Positions 51,003 through 61,351 of a DNA stretch of 64,000 bases are shown here, in pieces. The position numbers and the translations under genes were made by a program. Source of the DNA: an uncultured Planctomycetaceae bacterium (GTDB lineage Bacteria; Planctomycetota; Planctomycetia; Planctomycetales; Planctomycetaceae); the NCBI GenBank assembly GCA_913031625.1, contig CAJWGB010000004.1:1-64000 (forward strand), in the 5' to 3' direction. How positions within the stretch are numbered: the first letter of the stretch is position 1; the number at the start of each line of letters is the position of its first letter. The notes beneath the pieces are model-generated. The model was not told the DNA's origin. It ran no database searches and saw only the letters and a program-made list of their open reading frames with translations.

Positions 51003-51644
51003 ATGTGGGTCAAAATCTGTGGGATCACTGTTCCCCAAGATATGCAGGCGGCAGCCAGCGCGGACGCGATTGGACTGAACTTTTACGCTCCGTCCAAACG
51101 TTACGTTTCTCCATCACGAGCTGCAGAGTTGGTCGCCGTTGCGTCACCGGATCAGCAGATTGTTGGTGTATTCGTGAATTCACCGGTCGCAGAAGTTGTC
51201 GAGATTGTTGATCTGGCTGGTCTGACGACAGTCCAGTTTCATGGTGACGAATCAGCGGAAACCGTCGCCAGCTTTCACAGGCTGCGTCCAGAGATCGACC
51301 TGATTCGCGCCTTTCGGATTGGGACTGACGGGCTGCTGCCTGTGACCAGTTGGTTGCAGGACCTGGCAAGGCACAATGTTTCGCTCAAAGCCATCCTTGT
51401 GGACGCATTCGTGCCGGGAGAATTCGGTGGCACCGGACACCGGATCAATCCTGAATTGCTTGAGGCGCGGGACGAGTCATGGCCGCCCCTCATCCTCGCA
51501 GGTGGACTGACTCCTGACACCGTTGCTCAATCCATTGCTGCAGTTGCTCCGTGGGGCGTTGATACGGCCAGCGGAGTCGAAGACAAACCAGGCCGCAAGA
51601 ATCATGACCTCGTTGAGCGGTTCATTTCCATTGCACATCAATAG
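51003..51644 (+). CDS. trpF: Phosphoribosylanthranilate isomerase
   Basis: MWVKICGITVPQDMQAAASADAIGLNFYAPSKRYVSPSRA, VQFHGDES, LILAGGLTPDTVAQSIAAVAPWGVDTASGVEDKPGRKNHDLVERFI. Confidence 0.96.
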   Translation: MWVKICGITVPQDMQAAASADAIGLNFYAPSKRYVSPSRAAELVAVASPDQQIVGVFVNSPVAEVVEIVDLAGLTTVQFHGDESAETVASFHRLRPEIDLIRAFRIGTDGLLPVTSWLQDLARHNVSLKAILVDAFVPGEFGGTGHRINPELLEARDESWPPLILAGGLTPDTVAQSIAAVAPWGVDTASGVEDKPGRKNHDLVERFISIAHQ

Positions 51645-51687
51645 TAGACCGCGCAAATCAATTGTTCAGAATCAGAAATGAAGACTC

Positions 51688-52800
51688 ATGAGTGAAGAGT
51701 GGATTGCAGATCGGATGCATCAGATTGATGCATCCGGCATCCGACGTGTTTTTGACCTCGCCGCTACAATGACGGACCCCGTCAATCTAAGTATCGGTCA
51801 GCCGCATTTTGACACACCGCAACCGGTCAAGGACGCGCTTTGTCAGGCAGTTCAGGAGGGACGCAATTCCTACAGTCAGACTCAGGGGATTGCTCCATTG
51901 CTGAAACTGCTGCAGGACGACGTGGATGAGCGATTCGGTCATTCGGATCGACAGGCGTTTGTCACGTCGGGAACCAGTGGTGGTCTGATGCTGGCGCTCT
52001 GCACTTTGCTGAACCCGGGTGACGAAGTCATTGTGTTTGACCCGTGGTTTGTGATGTACCGCCATCTCGCCACACTTGCCGGGGCAAACGTCGTGCAGAT
52101 TTCGACTTATCCTGATTTTCGAATCTGCGCCGAATCCGTGGAGGCGGCCATCACGGATCGGACCAAAGTAATTCTGTTCAACAGCCCTGGGAACCCAACA
52201 GGGGCCGTGGCTTCAAAGGAAGAAGTCCAGGCACTCGCAGAGCTGGCTGCCAAACATAACATCGCGTTGATCAGCGACGAGATCTACCGGTCATTTTGTT
52301 ACGACGGAGATTTTCACAGTCCGGCTGAATTCAACGACAGGACCATCGTGATAGACGGGTTCAGCAAGTCGCATTCGATGACAGGGCACCGGCTCGGGTA
52401 TATCCACGGTCCGTCGACCGTCATTCAACAGATGCTGAAGCTCCAGCAGTTCACGTTCGTTTGTGCTCCGCAACCCGTTCAATGGGCAGGGCTTACAGCA
52501 TGGGAGCTTGATCTCTCTGAGCACTTTTCGTCCTACGGTTCGAAACGCGATCTGATCGTTTCAGAACTTCAGGAGGACTTCCAGATTCACGGGGGGCAGG
52601 GGGCGTTCTATCTGTTTCTCAAGGCTCCCTGGGGCACTGGAACCGAGTTTGTGACCGAAGCCATTCAGAACAACCTGCTGATTATTCCTGGAAATGTGTT
52701 TAGTCCTCAGGACACCCATTTCCGCGTCTCATTCGCGGCGGAAGACGAGACACTGAGACGTGGGGCCGAGATTCTGCGAAAGGTTGCTAAACAGGGGTGA
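51688..52800 (+). CDS. PLP-dependent class I/II aminotransferase
   Basis: VNLSIGQPHFDTPQPVKDAL, VTSGTSGGLMLALCTLLNPGDEVIVFDPWF, LFNSPGNPTGAVASKEEVQAL, ISDEIYRSFCYDG, IVIDGFSKSHSMTGHRLGYI. Confidence 0.96.
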   Translation: MSEEWIADRMHQIDASGIRRVFDLAATMTDPVNLSIGQPHFDTPQPVKDALCQAVQEGRNSYSQTQGIAPLLKLLQDDVDERFGHSDRQAFVTSGTSGGLMLALCTLLNPGDEVIVFDPWFVMYRHLATLAGANVVQISTYPDFRICAESVEAAITDRTKVILFNSPGNPTGAVASKEEVQALAELAAKHNIALISDEIYRSFCYDGDFHSPAEFNDRTIVIDGFSKSHSMTGHRLGYIHGPSTVIQQMLKLQQFTFVCAPQPVQWAGLTAWELDLSEHFSSYGSKRDLIVSELQEDFQIHGGQGAFYLFLKAPWGTGTEFVTEAIQNNLLIIPGNVFSPQDTHFRVSFAAEDETLRRGAEILRKVAKQG

Positions 52801-53029
52801 CCTGTGATTCCGACGGTAAGACAGGCTGACTTTTCGCAGGAATGCCGGCACAAATCGGATTTGGCCTAAAAAAAGCACATTCCAGCCGACTTCGCGGCTC
52901 TCAAAGGAAATAGTGTGACTTTGTGAAGGGTTGGTTTAGAATGCCTTTTCGGCAAGGTGGTAGTATTGTGACCCGATTGCCCCTGTCCTGATATTCTTTT
53001 TTCCCGTCTGTTCTTCAAAAGGATCTGCC

Positions 53030-54166
53030 ATGCGAAAAACGCCACTCCGCTCGCGAGGGTTCACTCTCATCGAGCTACTCGTCGTCATCGCGATCATTGC
53101 TATCCTTGTGGCGCTCATTCTTCCAGCCGTCCAGAAAGCTCGCGAAGCCGCTCGACGAACTGAGTGTAAGAACAATCTCAAACAGATTGCTCTGGCTCTG
53201 CACAACTACCATGACGCTCACATGGTCTTCCCGCCGGGAATGATCACGAACTGGAATCGACGTCTTGTTCAGCTGAATAATGTCAATGTCGGCAACGCCG
53301 GTGTCAGTGTTGTTGACCCGGACGAACCCCGGATCCAAACCTTCAACTCTGCTTTGCCGCCTCACGGACAGAGTTGGATGTTGCACATTCTTCCTCAGCT
53401 GGACCAGCAGACCGTCTACAAACAGTGGGACTTCAGCCTGAATGTCTGGGGTAACACCAACTACGACTTCTGGAAGCGAACTCGGAACGTGATGAACACT
53501 CAGGCCATTGCGACAACTGTTGCTCCGGGAGCCACTGAGATCAAAGCGTTCTACTGCCCGTCCCGACGTGCAGGTATGGAAGTCGGTCGATTCTCATACG
53601 CTCGACGTGTGGAGACAATCCAGACCTCTGGCGGAAATGACTACGTTGGTTGCGCTGGTTCCGGAGTACTGTTTGACCTGAATCTCAGCGACGGTCCGAC
53701 GACTTACTACCTGACTCCGGCTCAGTTGAAGAACCTTGCAGCCAACACGAACAGTGTGACTCAATGGCCCGTTTATCAGGTGAACAACCGAGTGGGGATT
53801 TTCGGTCCTAACAGCGCCACCACCATGGCGGCGGTTAACGTGGACGGAACCTCGCAGACACTGATGGTTGCCGAAGCAGAGCGATTCGAAAGCCTGCGAC
53901 CCGAGCAGCGAAATGCTGCCACGCCGCAGGGACGAGCTGTCCCAAGTGACGGCTGGGCATGGGGTGGACCTGCGACAATGTTCTCGACGTTCCGACCTCC
54001 CAACAAGAAGGAGTGGTTCGAAGCTGCCGGTTCATCGCACTCAAGTAACATCGTTCAGTGTGCACTTGCCGATGGCAGTGTTCGAGCATTCGGAGAGTCT
54101 GTTTCTCTGGAAGTCTGGCGACGTCTTGGCTCAATGGCCGAAGGTGTGTCTGCCGGCAAATTCTGA
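53030..54166 (+). CDS. DUF1559 domain-containing prepilin-like protein
   Basis: Type IV prepilin N-terminus [72 protein letters not shown]. Confidence 0.97.
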   Translation: MRKTPLRSRGFTLIELLVVIAIIAILVALILPAVQKAREAARRTECKNNLKQIALALHNYHDAHMVFPPGMITNWNRRLVQLNNVNVGNAGVSVVDPDEPRIQTFNSALPPHGQSWMLHILPQLDQQTVYKQWDFSLNVWGNTNYDFWKRTRNVMNTQAIATTVAPGATEIKAFYCPSRRAGMEVGRFSYARRVETIQTSGGNDYVGCAGSGVLFDLNLSDGPTTYYLTPAQLKNLAANTNSVTQWPVYQVNNRVGIFGPNSATTMAAVNVDGTSQTLMVAEAERFESLRPEQRNAATPQGRAVPSDGWAWGGPATMFSTFRPPNKKEWFEAAGSSHSSNIVQCALADGSVRAFGESVSLEVWRRLGSMAEGVSAGKF

Positions 54167-54189
54167 TCTCACAGATCAGACCTGTTAAA

Positions 54190-54225
54190 CAAACACCTCG
54201 ACGAACTCTTCGTCGAGGTGTTTTC
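54190..54225 (+). terminator. Rho-independent terminator after DUF1559 gene
   Basis: aaacacctcgacgaa-ctc-ttcgtcgaggtgttttcc. Confidence 0.88.
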
Positions 54226-54295
54226 CTGCGCCCCGGAGAATCGCCGGACCGCGATCACCTCCCTGCATCGTCTCTGACCATTCACTTTTAAGTCC

Positions 54296-54841
54296 ATGAT
54301 GGATCGTCTGATCGCGCGCACACTCTTCGTGCCAACTCTCGTGTGGAATCTGCTCCTTGTGCGTCTGATTCCGGCCCGACGCTGGTGGGACCACGTCGAT
54401 CCTCAGGTCATCCTGGGAGCATTGCCGTTTACTGCTCATGTCAGCAGGTTGCATAAGTCGGGTGTTCGTGCTGTCGTCAACACTTGCGACGAATATGCTG
54501 GCCCGATTGCTGAATACACTCAGGTTGGGATAGAGCAGTTTCACATGCCCACGCCCGATTTTACCCATCCCGATCTTGCGGACGTGGAACGAGCGGTCGA
54601 GTTCGTTCAGTCTCACGCAGAGCAGGGACATACTGTTTACATTCACTGCAAGGCGGGGAGAGCGCGCAGCGCGACCGTGGCACTGTGCTGGCTGGTTCGT
54701 CATCGTGGACTGTCTCCGGAGGAGGCCCAGGAGAAGCTCCTGCAGGAGCGTCCCCATGTCAAAAGAACCGTCTGGCAGCGGCCTGTGGTCACCGCCTTCG
54801 CAGACCGCTGCCGACAGGAGACTTCGGCAGCGACTGACTGA
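54296..54841 (+). CDS. Dual-specificity protein phosphatase-like protein
   Basis: ILGALPFTAHVSRLHKSGVRAVVNTCDEYAGP and P-loop VYIHCKAGRARSATVALCWLV (HCxxGxxRS). Confidence 0.93.
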   Translation: MMDRLIARTLFVPTLVWNLLLVRLIPARRWWDHVDPQVILGALPFTAHVSRLHKSGVRAVVNTCDEYAGPIAEYTQVGIEQFHMPTPDFTHPDLADVERAVEFVQSHAEQGHTVYIHCKAGRARSATVALCWLVRHRGLSPEEAQEKLLQERPHVKRTVWQRPVVTAFADRCRQETSAATD

Positions 54842-54899
54842 AGAGCTTGGCGCATGGTCATTGTCCGCCTACGCTGAGAGGTCTCAATGGTGGGGACTT

Positions 54900-56327
54900 A
54901 TGCGATACAACCATGAATCAGGCTCGTGTCCAGGCAGGCGACGGATTCCAGTCAGCCGTAGACACATGCTGTCGACTGCGTCTGTCGGATTCGGTTTGAC
55001 TGCGTTTTCCACGCTGGCGGCTGAAGAGACCGGAGCCCGTGGTTTTCACTTCGCGCCGAAATGCAGGAATGTCATCTTCTGCTTTATGCCCGGAGGAGTG
55101 TCGCACGTGGACTCCTTCGATCCGAAACCTGTTCTGACCCGGCATGACGGACAGCAGATGGGTGACTGGGCAGCCCGCGCCGGAAAGAAGTCACCAGCCA
55201 CTCCCGGACGTACATGGAAGAAGTGTCCATGGACTTTTGACAACTACGGCGAGTCCGGCATTCCGGTGAGCAGTCTGTTTCCGCACATTTCGAAACACGT
55301 AGATGATCTGGCTCTGATTCGTTCGATGGTTGCAGAGTTGCCCCTGCACGCAGCCGGCAATCTGTTTCTGCATTCCGGTCGACTCCGCGCCGGCTCACCA
55401 AGCCTTGGATCATGGATCACATACGGACTTGGAAGTGAGAGCAACAACCTTCCCGGATATGTGCTGCTCAACAGTGGCTCGGTCCCGCCCGGGGGAAAAG
55501 AGAACTTTGCCAACGGTTACCTTCCCGCAAGCTATCAGGCGACTTCCATTCGGGCTGAAGGTGAACCGCTGAGAAATATTGCTCCGGCGCGCGACAGACA
55601 ACAGAGGTCCAAGCTGGAGTGGCTGCTGCTGCAGGATCGTCAGTTTGCAGAGACTCTTGGCGCGAACGCTGACATCGATTCGGCCATTCGGAATTATGAG
55701 ATGGCATTCCGAATGCAGTCGGCTGTCCCCGATACGCTCGACCTGGGTCAGGAAACCGCTCAAACGCATAAAATGTATGGGCTCGATGCAGAAGACAGGG
55801 ATCTGCGACTTTACGGAATGCAGTGCCTGCGAGCACGCAGGTTGATTGAATCCGGCGTTCGCTTCGTGGAGATCACAGCGAATCCAATCGGACTGGATAA
55901 TGGCAGTTGGGATCAGCACGCAAACCTGAAGCCGCATCACGAAAAGAATGCACTCGTCACGGACCAACCCATCGCTGCTCTGATCAGTGATCTGAAACAG
56001 CGAGGGCTCTTTGACGAGACGCTGATTCTGTGGGCAGGAGAAATGGGGCGTACTCCACACACCGGCAACGGGCACGGCCGGGATCACCATACATCAGGAT
56101 TCAGTGTCTGGCTCGCCGGTGGAGGAGTACGTGGCGGCACGATCTATGGAGCGACTGATGAACTGGGGATGCATGCCGTTGAGGCCCCGGTCTCCATGCA
56201 CGATCTGCATGCAACGATCCTGCACCTCATGGGGCTGGATCATGAACGACTGACCGTCCGCTATGGTGGTCGTGACATGCGACTGACGGACGTCCACGGA
56301 CACGTCGTCCACGGCATCCTGTCGTAA
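54900..56327 (+). CDS. DUF1501 domain-containing protein (Tat signal)
   Basis: SRRHMLSTASVGFGLTAFSTLAA; NVIFCFMPGGVSHVDSFDPKP, QHANLKPHHEKNALVTDQPIAALISDLKQRGLFDETLILWAGEMGRTPHTG, GRDHHTSGFSVWLAGGGVRGG. Confidence 0.95.
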   Translation: MRYNHESGSCPGRRRIPVSRRHMLSTASVGFGLTAFSTLAAEETGARGFHFAPKCRNVIFCFMPGGVSHVDSFDPKPVLTRHDGQQMGDWAARAGKKSPATPGRTWKKCPWTFDNYGESGIPVSSLFPHISKHVDDLALIRSMVAELPLHAAGNLFLHSGRLRAGSPSLGSWITYGLGSESNNLPGYVLLNSGSVPPGGKENFANGYLPASYQATSIRAEGEPLRNIAPARDRQQRSKLEWLLLQDRQFAETLGANADIDSAIRNYEMAFRMQSAVPDTLDLGQETAQTHKMYGLDAEDRDLRLYGMQCLRARRLIESGVRFVEITANPIGLDNGSWDQHANLKPHHEKNALVTDQPIAALISDLKQRGLFDETLILWAGEMGRTPHTGNGHGRDHHTSGFSVWLAGGGVRGGTIYGATDELGMHAVEAPVSMHDLHATILHLMGLDHERLTVRYGGRDMRLTDVHGHVVHGILS

Positions 56328-56392
56328 CCCGCTTCCAGTTATCAGGCAGTCGCCCAGTCAGGGCGGACCACCACTCAACAGTCGAGAATAAA

Positions 56393-58267
56393 ATGAGAAC
56401 CAACGTCCTTCTGCTCCTGTTCTGTATCGCGAGTGCCACTGCCGAGGACACGCTGCCACGTTTGTCGGGGCCGGCTCCATCGACCTTTGAGCAGATGTGG
56501 GAAGGTTTTGACCCTCGGGCGGAACCACTCGAAACAGAAATTCTGAAGGAGTGGGAAGAAGACGGAACAATCCTGAAAGTGGTTCGTTTTCGAATCGGAG
56601 TTTTTAAAGGCCGTAAGAGTCTGCTCGCTGCCGTCTATGGATTCCCCCAGGGCACAAAGCGTCACTCTCTGCCGGGCCTCGTCCAGATTCACGGTGGAGG
56701 GCAATATGCTGATCACCGGGCGTGTGTTGCCAACGCAAAGCGAGGGTATGCCACTGTTTCATTGGCATGGGCCGGTCGGATCAGCGCGCCGGACTATCAG
56801 GTTTCTCCGAGCGAAGTCCAGCTGTTCTGGGACGGGAAGAAGGGCGATCCCCGCTATCGAGTCACAACAGACTGGGGGGCAGTGGATGGTTACCATGCAC
56901 CGGGACGCAACGCAGGCAATCATTTCCCGAGTGCAAAATCTGCGGCATGGACGCTGGATGATGTCGAGTCACCTCGGAACAGCGGCTGGTTCCTCTGTGC
57001 TCTGGCGGCGCGTCGAGCTCTTACGTTTCTGGAACGACAGCCGGAAGTCGACCCGGACCGACTTGGTGTCTATGGACACTCAATGGGCGGCAAACTGACT
57101 GTGATGGCGGCCGTCGATAAACGCGTGAAGGCCGCCGCTCCTTCGTGTGGCGGCATCAGTGACCGGGACAATAAGAGTGCGCTGTTCCGGTCCACGATTG
57201 GTGATGAGGTCAGTCTGAAGCAGATTGACTGTCCGATTATGTTTCAGAGTCCGTCCAACGATTTTCACGGTCGGATCGGCGATCTGCCCACAGCTCTCAG
57301 CGAAATCAGAAGTGATGAGTGGCGGGTGACCTGTTCGCCGCACCACAACCATCAGGATACGCCTGAGTATGAGGCTGCTTCCATCCTGTGGTTCGATCAG
57401 CATCTGCGTCACGATTTTAAATGGCCCACAACGCCTGACACGTCGCTGCTGCTCAAGACGGAGGACGGCATTCCTGTGCTTACGATCCGCCCTGATGATT
57501 CACGCCGCATTGTCACTGTAGACGTCTACTACAGCACTCAGGGGGCCTTCTACGATCAACCTGGTCAGCAACTGAATTCTCGCTACCGTTTCTGGCACCA
57601 CGCAGGAGGCACCAGAACCGAGGACTCATGGACGGCCGCTTTACCTCTTGAAACAACCGACGCGCCACTCTGGATCTTCGCCAATGTGCGCTATGCCCTG
57701 GACCATCCGGTTGCAGGTGCTGGCTACTACTATGGCCATTATGAAACCGATGTGGTGAACCTGACGAGCCGTTTGATGAAAGTGTCTGCGGAAGATCTGA
57801 ATGCAGCGAACGTCCGGGCAACGCTGACTCCGACACAACTGATTGAAGAATTTGACGGCGACTGGGAGAAAGAATGGTTCACCTATCGCCCCAAAGAGTG
57901 GGCTCGAACAACGAATAAACTGAATGCCGGCCGATGGGACCCACGGGAAGGATCTGTACTGTCACTCAGGCTGGTGGCAAGCCAGAGCAATACACTGGTC
58001 ATCCGACTGGATGACTACGTTGCTGAGGTGCAGTTGTCGGGTGGCAGACGCGAACAGGCAGTTGTTCTGAAACCGGCAGATTTTCACGACTTCAATGATC
58101 AGTCTTTGAAGGACTTTGGTGGCGTCAGACAGCTGTCGATCTCCGCGCTTGAGCGAGTCCGTCCGCCGCGCGGCCAACAGGGACAAGTACGCACATTTGG
58201 TGCCGCATGGAAAGGGCCGGCACCGGAATTTCACCGACTCGAATGGAAGTCCGCTGACTCTGAGTGA
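56393..58267 (+). CDS. Secreted alpha/beta hydrolase, acetylxylan-esterase/dienelactone hydrolase-like
   Basis: LPGLVQIHGGGQYADHRACVANAKRGYATVSLAWAG; nucleophile elbow LGVYGHSMGGKLTVMAA. Confidence 0.85.
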   Translation: MRTNVLLLLFCIASATAEDTLPRLSGPAPSTFEQMWEGFDPRAEPLETEILKEWEEDGTILKVVRFRIGVFKGRKSLLAAVYGFPQGTKRHSLPGLVQIHGGGQYADHRACVANAKRGYATVSLAWAGRISAPDYQVSPSEVQLFWDGKKGDPRYRVTTDWGAVDGYHAPGRNAGNHFPSAKSAAWTLDDVESPRNSGWFLCALAARRALTFLERQPEVDPDRLGVYGHSMGGKLTVMAAVDKRVKAAAPSCGGISDRDNKSALFRSTIGDEVSLKQIDCPIMFQSPSNDFHGRIGDLPTALSEIRSDEWRVTCSPHHNHQDTPEYEAASILWFDQHLRHDFKWPTTPDTSLLLKTEDGIPVLTIRPDDSRRIVTVDVYYSTQGAFYDQPGQQLNSRYRFWHHAGGTRTEDSWTAALPLETTDAPLWIFANVRYALDHPVAGAGYYYGHYETDVVNLTSRLMKVSAEDLNAANVRATLTPTQLIEEFDGDWEKEWFTYRPKEWARTTNKLNAGRWDPREGSVLSLRLVASQSNTLVIRLDDYVAEVQLSGGRREQAVVLKPADFHDFNDQSLKDFGGVRQLSISALERVRPPRGQQGQVRTFGAAWKGPAPEFHRLEWKSADSE

Positions 58268-58268
58268 G

Positions 58269-60950
58269 TCAGTGATTCAACAGGAACTCGCGTGTGTTGA
58301 TCATGGCCCACACGAGGTCCCGCAGACCTTCCGGCAGGCTATCGACGGAGTCCAGGTGCCTGAAGGCACGTTCTCGATCAGACTCAGAGGGCAGCCGGCC
58401 AACGGTTCTCAGCCAGACCTGGTTGATGAGGTCTTCGCGGTCCTGCTTGACTCCGTCTGCAATAGCGTCCTCGATATCAAACAGCCAGTCGCTTTCCTCA
58501 AGCCGCATCCGGATAAGCGGATCGTTTTGCAGAAATACGGCCTGCAGAAGAGTTGGCTGATTGACCCGTTCACAGTCACAGTTGATCGCTCGAGCCGGCT
58601 TCCCGAAGACCTTCATCGCGTGGGTCCCCGCCATCCGCATTGACAGATGACCGGACGCACGACGCTCAAGGTTGGTGCGGACTGACTCAAGACCCTGTGT
58701 CGATGCTGTCACCTGCTTCAGGCCATCGTACAGAACTTCGGCGGGAATTCGTCGAGGAATTGCTCGGCTGAAGTTTCGCCGATCATTGGTGTTGGTTTTG
58801 TTGGGGCGCCAGCTGCGCTGATAGGTTTGGCTGGTAACGATCTGGCGATGCAGCCATCTCATGTCATACTTCTGATCAATGAACGCCTGAGTGAGCCACT
58901 GAAGGAGTGGGCCATTTGATGGTGGATTTGCCGGTGTAAACTGGTCCGGTGGTTCAACGATGCCGGTGTGGAAATAGCCAGCCCAGACTCGATTCACAAA
59001 CGCACGGGCAAACCACGGATTCGAAGGTTCTCGGATCCAGTCCATCAACGGCTGACGCGGGTCAGACCCGGACTCAACGGTCACAACGCCGCTTCGAAGC
59101 AGCGAGATATCTCCGGCGAGGTCTCCAATCGCGAGTTGAGGCCAGTTCACGATACTTCCTCGCTGGGCGGCCGCAAATCCAGGGAAACTGATGTTGCCCT
59201 GTGTTCGGAGCGGAGCAAAGAAACGCGAGAACTCGTTGAAGTCGTGCTGCGTCCACTGATCAAACGGATGCTTGTGGCACTGAGCACATTGAAGCTGAAT
59301 GCCAAGGAAACTGTGCGCAAACGCCAGAGCCTTTTCACTGTCTTCCTGAATCGTTGTACGTGTCCAGTAGTGCGGCATGCTGTGTCGCTTTGAAAAGTCT
59401 GCGGGTTCAGCGTTGCGAACGTATGCCGACATCTCTCTTGCGAAGTCCTGTTGAGACTGCCCGTCGGTACGACTGCGCGCCAGTACGATGCCTTCGACCA
59501 GTCGGTCATACGGAACATTGTCTGCGACTCGCCGGTAGATCCAGTCGTACCATTGCGTCGCGAACGAGTGTCCGACTTCAAGAACCTGCTGCTCGCCGAA
59601 TGCAGTGGGGCTGCAGCCCGTGTAATCACAGAGTCGATTGGCCCACCATGCGGCATAGGCAGGTCGTTTCAATAGCTCTTCAATCAGACGCTCGCGTTTG
59701 TCTGCCCGTATGTCATTCCGGAAGTCACGGACTTCGTCCGGAGCCGGCAATGTCCCGGTCAGGTCAATGCTGACGCGTCTAAGAAACTCGGTGTCAGTAC
59801 AAGGTGCTGAGGGAGTGAGTCCCAAACGCTGGAGTTTGTGGTCGACAAGAGTGTCAATTGGATTGCTGTATTTCGGACGCTCTGGTGACTGCTCGGTGAA
59901 AGGGCGAATCACAGGGATCGCCGCCACACCGTTGTCGTAGAATGCAATCACGTGCGTGTCGCCCGGCTCGCCCGCAACGATATCAGAGCCGTCGACGACA
60001 GCCACCACATCATTATTGGTACGGAAGCGAACAAGCCCCGTCACGTCCTCCTGCTCACCGGTTACCCACTTCGCAATGACGTGAACTGTCTGTCGCTGCC
60101 CTGCTTCGGAAAACAGAATTTCTTCCCTGTCGAATTGCAGGCTGGCGAGCTGTGCTGCATCCGCGCCAGCCCCCTTAAGCTTCGTATTCTTTGGCCAGTG
60201 AGCTCCTTCTTTGATCCACTGTTCAAGCAGAGCAATACTCTCTTTCGGCAGCCTGCCCGATGGAGGCATCTCCAGACCGTCATAATGTACGGCCTGAATG
60301 ATCAGACTGTCGTCCGGCTTGCCTGGCACCGCAGCACTACCCGAGTCACCTCCGTCCAGCAGGTTGTCTCGTGAGGTGAGTTGCAGACCTCCCTTGCGAT
60401 TGCCAAATCCGTGACATTCAAAGCAGTGCGTTTCAAGGATGGGTTGAATCTGTTCCCTGAAGAACAGGTCCGCCGGACTTGCTTCCGTTGGTTCAGGCGG
60501 TTTTGCCTGAGCAGTGCCTGCTGCTCCCGACTTTACCCAGCGAGTCAACAGGTTGTGTTCCCATGATCCAGTCAGCAATCGCTGACCACCCTCATGAGGC
60601 ACTTCGTTGGTTGCCTTGCGAAGCAGCAGACTTTGCTCTGGTGCCCCCGGTTTAATTCTGAATGCATCGCTCGAGGACGACTTTGCGGTAAGGGCGGCGT
60701 GATCGGCGGAGAAGTCAAACCCAAACAGCGAAAGGCGGAATCCAGCCTGCCCCTGAAATGAGCCATGACACTTCGCGGAACTGCATCCCAGTCGCCCCAG
60801 CAGCGGGACAACATGCTTCTGGAAATCAGGGACAGTGTCTGATGATGCCGCAAACTGCTGATCTACACCGGGCAGCTTGTCCTGGGCATCTACGGACTCA
60901 GCAACCGAGGCCAGCAACAACGCAGCTATGGTGATTGGGAACCATCTCAT
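58269..60950 (-). CDS. PSD1 / planctomycete cytochrome-c domain protein (DUF1549 + DUF1553)
   Basis: HCFECHGFGNRKGGLQLTSRDNLLDGG, SIALLEQWIKEGAHWP, DTLVDHKLQRLGLTPSAPCTDTEFLRRVSIDLTGTLPAPDEVRDF, LQCAQCHKHPFDQWTQHDFNEFSRFFAP, NPWFARAFVNRVWAGYFHTGIVEPPDQF. Confidence 0.95.
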   Translation of the reverse strand: MRWFPITIAALLLASVAESVDAQDKLPGVDQQFAASSDTVPDFQKHVVPLLGRLGCSSAKCHGSFQGQAGFRLSLFGFDFSADHAALTAKSSSSDAFRIKPGAPEQSLLLRKATNEVPHEGGQRLLTGSWEHNLLTRWVKSGAAGTAQAKPPEPTEASPADLFFREQIQPILETHCFECHGFGNRKGGLQLTSRDNLLDGGDSGSAAVPGKPDDSLIIQAVHYDGLEMPPSGRLPKESIALLEQWIKEGAHWPKNTKLKGAGADAAQLASLQFDREEILFSEAGQRQTVHVIAKWVTGEQEDVTGLVRFRTNNDVVAVVDGSDIVAGEPGDTHVIAFYDNGVAAIPVIRPFTEQSPERPKYSNPIDTLVDHKLQRLGLTPSAPCTDTEFLRRVSIDLTGTLPAPDEVRDFRNDIRADKRERLIEELLKRPAYAAWWANRLCDYTGCSPTAFGEQQVLEVGHSFATQWYDWIYRRVADNVPYDRLVEGIVLARSRTDGQSQQDFAREMSAYVRNAEPADFSKRHSMPHYWTRTTIQEDSEKALAFAHSFLGIQLQCAQCHKHPFDQWTQHDFNEFSRFFAPLRTQGNISFPGFAAAQRGSIVNWPQLAIGDLAGDISLLRSGVVTVESGSDPRQPLMDWIREPSNPWFARAFVNRVWAGYFHTGIVEPPDQFTPANPPSNGPLLQWLTQAFIDQKYDMRWLHRQIVTSQTYQRSWRPNKTNTNDRRNFSRAIPRRIPAEVLYDGLKQVTASTQGLESVRTNLERRASGHLSMRMAGTHAMKVFGKPARAINCDCERVNQPTLLQAVFLQNDPLIRMRLEESDWLFDIEDAIADGVKQDREDLINQVWLRTVGRLPSESDRERAFRHLDSVDSLPEGLRDLVWAMINTREFLLNH

Positions 60951-61351
60951 GAGAGACTCCAGACAGTCAGAATTGATGCTGGGAATGTTACGGCAGCCAA
61001 CAATCAGCGACAAACTGGAATCACCTGCATTCGTGATCGCAGCGATCATTTGTTGAGTGTTGCATACGCTTTGTTACCTTAACAATACCTGGTGCTACGC
61101 ATTCGGCCCCGGAGACCAATGGTCGTGAGCAGGTCGCGCCGGCTTAACATGACACCTGTGGCTGAATACGTGTATCGATCATGCCACCTCGCTGTCAGAA
61201 TATGGGTTGGCCAAATTCAATCAGTTTGGCACATCGACTCGCCGCCCGTGTGTGTCAGAAATTGAGCAGCTCTCATAAGCGTTTCCGAATTCGAAGTGGA
61301 ACACCTCACTGGCCGAGTCGTTGCTGGTTGTTTGCCTGCTCAGGCCGATCG

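Noticed and set aside
52800-53030. Promoter upstream of DUF1559 gene
   Set aside because: AT-rich patches exist but no -35/-10 or -24/-12 pair with acceptable spacing could be defended.
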